DNA of 64,000 nt. Origin: Sipunculus nudus. Its lineage: Eukaryota > Annelida > Sipuncula > Golfingiida > Sipunculidae. Where the stretch lies: assembly GCA_026874595.1 (NCBI GenBank), contig CM049316.1:36835339-36899338 (forward strand), read 5' to 3'. Both the position numbers and the translations under genes were made by a program. Shown here one piece after another: positions 60,697 to 64,000 of this stretch (positions within the stretch are counted from its first letter, which is position 1; every line of letters begins with the position of its first letter). The notes under the pieces are model-generated. The model saw nothing but the letters and a program-made list of their open reading frames with translations, was not told the origin of the DNA and did no database searches.

Positions 60697-62547
60697 GTAT
60701 AAAAATATCAAACAACACATTCAATAGGGATACCTGCTATGGTACAAAATTAAATATTGATTAACATGTAACAATTCACTGCGATAGAATGGTATTCACG
60801 GACTTTTTTATGAGAATCCAATACTGTTTTTAATCGACATATTCAAGAGTAGACGCTGAAGTGAAAATCACAGTAGGACAGCGCGTACCACTACCATATA
60901 TCGTGTATGAGGCTGTACAAGTGTTGATAATACCGTGCTGAGACAGTTAATTCTGTAATCGGTCTTATATTCCAGCGTAGGCGGACTTCCGGATACATGG
61001 GAGGTGGGCGAAACCAGATAATAGTTATTAAATCCAGGATGTCATCAGCGAGGCATTTTTTAATGTAACACCCACCGGAAGTTCGCCTTGCTGTGCTCTC
61101 TCTTTACACAAACGGAAAGCCCATTGAGTTTAATAATTGTTACGTAAGCAGTTGTGAGCATATTCACACAAAAAATGTAGGTTGTTATATCTAGAAAACA
61201 AAACACCAGAAAGCCTGTTTTTCCAGAGAATCCTTAACCGCATGATCAAGATGTTACGTATTCCTAGATAATTAATGTTTTCCCGTTAAGCCCACCATTT
61301 TGGTCAATTTATCTTCAAAAAGGGGGGGGGGGGGTGACTCTCAGGCGTTTGGGGGAGGGGGGGGTGAGTGTTATTCAAAATTGGGACGACAATATTTAGC
61401 CCCTTCATACTTTTGATAATTCTTCGAATGAATTTGTGCCATTTTATAACCAAAACCTCATTCTTCATTTAAGATTATCCCGCTCCCCTCCGTGAATAAG
61501 AAATTTATAACCGACCCCCCCCCCCCCCCCAGTGGTAACTTCATATTATCACCTGCGATGTCACATATCACTTTAAGGAAGTTGTTTCTATAGTATATTG
61601 TATATTTCTTAAAATTCTTATAATTTCTTTTATTGGGGTTATTCCTCAAAATAGGTTGAATTTTTCTATATATTATGTTTCTGGGCCATGTGTCATAAGT
61701 GAAGTGTACGAGTCAATATAACATAATTATAAATATAACTAAGGTTGTCCAATAATTCTATTTTTCATATACTGCATTTCATAAAAATGCATCATTTAAT
61801 TATATCAGCACCTAAGGAAATTATCAGGGGGGGGGGGGTTATCTTTAATGGGGGATAACCTGAAGGCTTTTCACCGGTCAACGTCCGCCAAGGTTCTTTC
61901 AGTGACTCGGCATCTGGAATCTGTAGAGGACTAGTCGTGCAAGGCCGCTGCTCGTATACAACTTCGACTGTACCTGATTAATGCAAAATAGTCGAACGCA
62001 AATAATGTGTCAGGGCGAACGACCTAAGGGATGCAGGAATACATGGTATTTGTATATGAGCCTGTGAAGAATGCGCATAGTTTGTAGCAATTAGTCGACA
62101 GGTTTAGCGGTCTGAAGATCCATTTGTCCAAAGACGTTTACCTACATACAGAGGCGTTTATACAAGTCGCTTTGCGTCAGTGAGTCATATACACATTTCC
62201 AACCTAGACGCGGTCATACCTTCAAATGGTCTTTTATTAGTTAAACTGATCGTAAATCAGCGAATGTTAATATAAAAAAAATGGTTCACGGATGTTGATT
62301 TGCGGATTTTTGTGGATTCCTTTGGAGAATAACTGATAAATAAATTAATACACGGTATATAGGTTATGCAGGTGTTTTTTTGTGCCACATCATAACCAGG
62401 AAAAGCCAATTCCATGATTCCTTGCCTTAACACCCGGTCATGTCAGGGGTGTTACGTCGCGCCGTGTCTGTGCAGTCGTAACATGGACATATTTTTTATG
62501 TGAGGGTCACAGAAAGTTTTTGTTGGGGTGATCTACTCGATTATTGA

Positions 62548-62930
62548 ATGCTAGCTTGACTTAGTATATGTATATCTGAAGAATTCCATTCTGGTTTCGG
62601 ACCACATGACAGGGCAGTATAAGACACAAACTTTTTTTTAAATATCCTGGTTGTAAAAAGGCCCGGTGACTCTTGCACCTGCAAGCCCTGGCTTGTAATC
62701 GTATCCATTGCTGGGTCATACCTCTGAGGAATCCCCGGCAGGTGCACTCGTTTATGAATGAATTATGGTCGTTGTGCACGGCTTTCCCATTAAGCTTGGA
62801 GAGCATTCACCCTGTGTCGTGGCCGACCGTGAAATACTAGTATCTCACCACGTGGGTGAGATTTGAACTCACCATCTCCCGGCCTTCAGTCCTGTGCTCT
62901 ACCCCTGTGTCACAGAAGCCGGTAACAACC
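62548..62930 (-). mobile_element. tRNA-derived SINE, unit 3
   Basis: B-box GAGTTCAAATCTC at 62,858-62,870 with GGTAGAGCACAGGACTGAAG upstream on the minus strand. The plus-strand 67-codon frame here is its antisense shadow. Confidence 0.6.
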
Positions 62931-63351
62931 GGTAATAAAGCTAATGAGTTCCTTACATTTTCTATTCTTTATATAGCACGTCGTTCCCGGCGTGGAGGAA
63001 AATATACATGTATATCCGGTACACGCAGGTTTATAAGTGATTTGAATTCTGAAGTTTAAAGTTATACAGCATTTGAGTTGATTTTTATTAGAGGTAAATA
63101 AACACTATATCTACACTACTTTTATTGTAGGGGGACAGGACCTCGATATTATCTTGAGTGTCATATGATACACTCATATAATCAGGGTTGCATTTTGAAC
63201 AAGCAGATATTGAAGGAGGCGGTGACGGCTGCAATTTTACAGAGGAAAGAAATCTTATTTAACGACAGAATCTGTTCATCAGACGACTTTATAATGCTCC
63301 CTAGAATTCAATAAACTTGTTTTACGCCCTCACGATTATGATATACTGCTA

Positions 63352-63661
63352 TTGATTAGACTGGGCCTTTTTTACCATTTTATTACATGTTTATAGACTT
63401 CTAGCCCACTGTAATTTATTCGACTCAGACGGAAGTCAGATATTATGTCAGTTTTGTGGAAATGTATTAAGTAACCCTATACTACATGTTGTTATCTCAT
63501 GTGATATTGTTATACCTGAAAGGGATAGATTTTAGGAGTATATATGTGACAAGCTTCCTATAGAGAGCACTGCTTACTTTATGGACTCCACGGGAATCGC
63601 TTTATTGGGATCTGAAATCAAACATTTAGGAGAAAGTGACGGAAAGTATTCTTTAAATCTG
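63352..63661 (+). pseudogene. Non-LTR retrotransposon C-terminal remnant, unit 3
   Basis: The zinc-knuckle segment CQFCGNVLSNPILHVVISCD lies in the frame used in unit 2, with the same stop after DRF. Confidence 0.4.
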
Positions 63662-64000
63662 TAAAATATGATTAGGTGAGTCGGTTCATTGTAAAGGGTT
63701 AAAAAGGGCCCGGACCGGTCAAGAATTTACGGTTAAAAGAAGTTCCGGTTAAACATTTTGAAACTTAGGAAGATTCATTTAGTTTCGTGTCAGCCAATGT
63801 AAAGTTTTGAAATACATTTACTTGAAAATACAAACAGCTCATTTATTATAGAAGAATATATGAATGATATTCGCAAGTTTATATATTCGGGATTTTCACT
63901 ACTTTCGAGATTCGCAAGGCCTTATTTTCGCGATTCAAATATATTTATATATTAGTATAAGGTTAATATAGAGTTACCTACACAGTGTTGATGTTTATAT

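Larger units (their letters stand above)
49175..61472. repeat. Tandem segmental repeat, unit 2 (~12.30 kb)
   Basis: It starts GATTATCCCGCTCCTCTCC directly after the unit 1 terminus (ACCTCATTCTTCATTTCA). It is colinear with unit 1. It shares with unit 3 both the ~400-bp absence and the ~110-bp extra stretch at 49,890-49,995, so units 2 and 3 are the closer pair. Confidence 0.95.
61473..64000. repeat. Tandem segmental repeat, unit 3 (first ~2.5 kb)
   Basis: It begins GATTATCCCGCTCCCCTCC after the unit 2 terminus and is colinear with unit 2 to the window edge (offset about 12,293-12,300). It has the C-tract, G-tract, SINE, LINE-like remnant and the start of the TTCGCG element. The array continues past 64,000. 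Confidence 0.95.

Overview
This window looks like nuclear DNA from a multicellular eukaryote, most plausibly a marine invertebrate (a mollusc or other lophotrochozoan; this is inference). It is AT-rich and has no operon-like gene packing and no long conserved open reading frame. It is dominated by microsatellites, tandem repeats, MITEs, tRNA-derived SINEs, transposase remnants and segmental duplications. I find no intact protein-coding gene. Most open frames start at TTG or GTG and are by-products of repeats.

Layout. 1-10,125 is a strand-asymmetric CAT/CCA-rich satellite, built from ~86-bp and ~98-bp monomers grouped into 2.1-3.3 kb higher-order repeats. 10,126-20,500 is mostly unique non-coding sequence with one ~505-bp MITE with TTAA-like flanks. 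20,501-28,660 is a cluster of one dispersed family: ~330-bp modules, a ~148-bp tandem array, hairpin tails and a ~740-bp segment present twice. Nine modules carry, in one orientation, a motif close to the CTCF consensus. 28,660-31,440 holds a tRNA-derived SINE, a solo LTR inserted in a (TA)n tract, a hammerhead-like element between two (TA)n tracts and a decayed PIF/Harbinger-type transposase. 31,440-36,622 is mostly unique, with pyrimidine microsatellites, a two-level nested palindrome around a 102-bp MITE and a 27-G run.

36,623-64,000 is a tandem array of a ~12.3-12.55 kb unit: two full units and about 2.5 kb of a third. Each unit is a transposon mosaic. It holds a SINE, a LINE-like zinc-knuckle remnant, a TTCGCG-rich MITE and a Harbinger-type remnant. 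It also holds a ~119-bp tandem repeat and a ~4.2 kb DNA transposon with a ~1.1 kb pogo/mariner-like element nested inside. Last comes a (TA)n-flanked hairpin.

The most interesting signal is in that hairpin. Each full unit carries a complete type I hammerhead ribozyme: CUGAAGA core, 5-bp stem II, GAAA, self-complementary stem III, GUC cleavage triplet and 9 of 10 pairs in stem I. The two 68-nt ribozymes are identical, and the surrounding 41-bp stem differs between units by a base-pair-preserving double change. This fits an RNA-based mobile element (Penelope-like terminal repeat or retrozyme-like) in a form I cannot assign to a named family.
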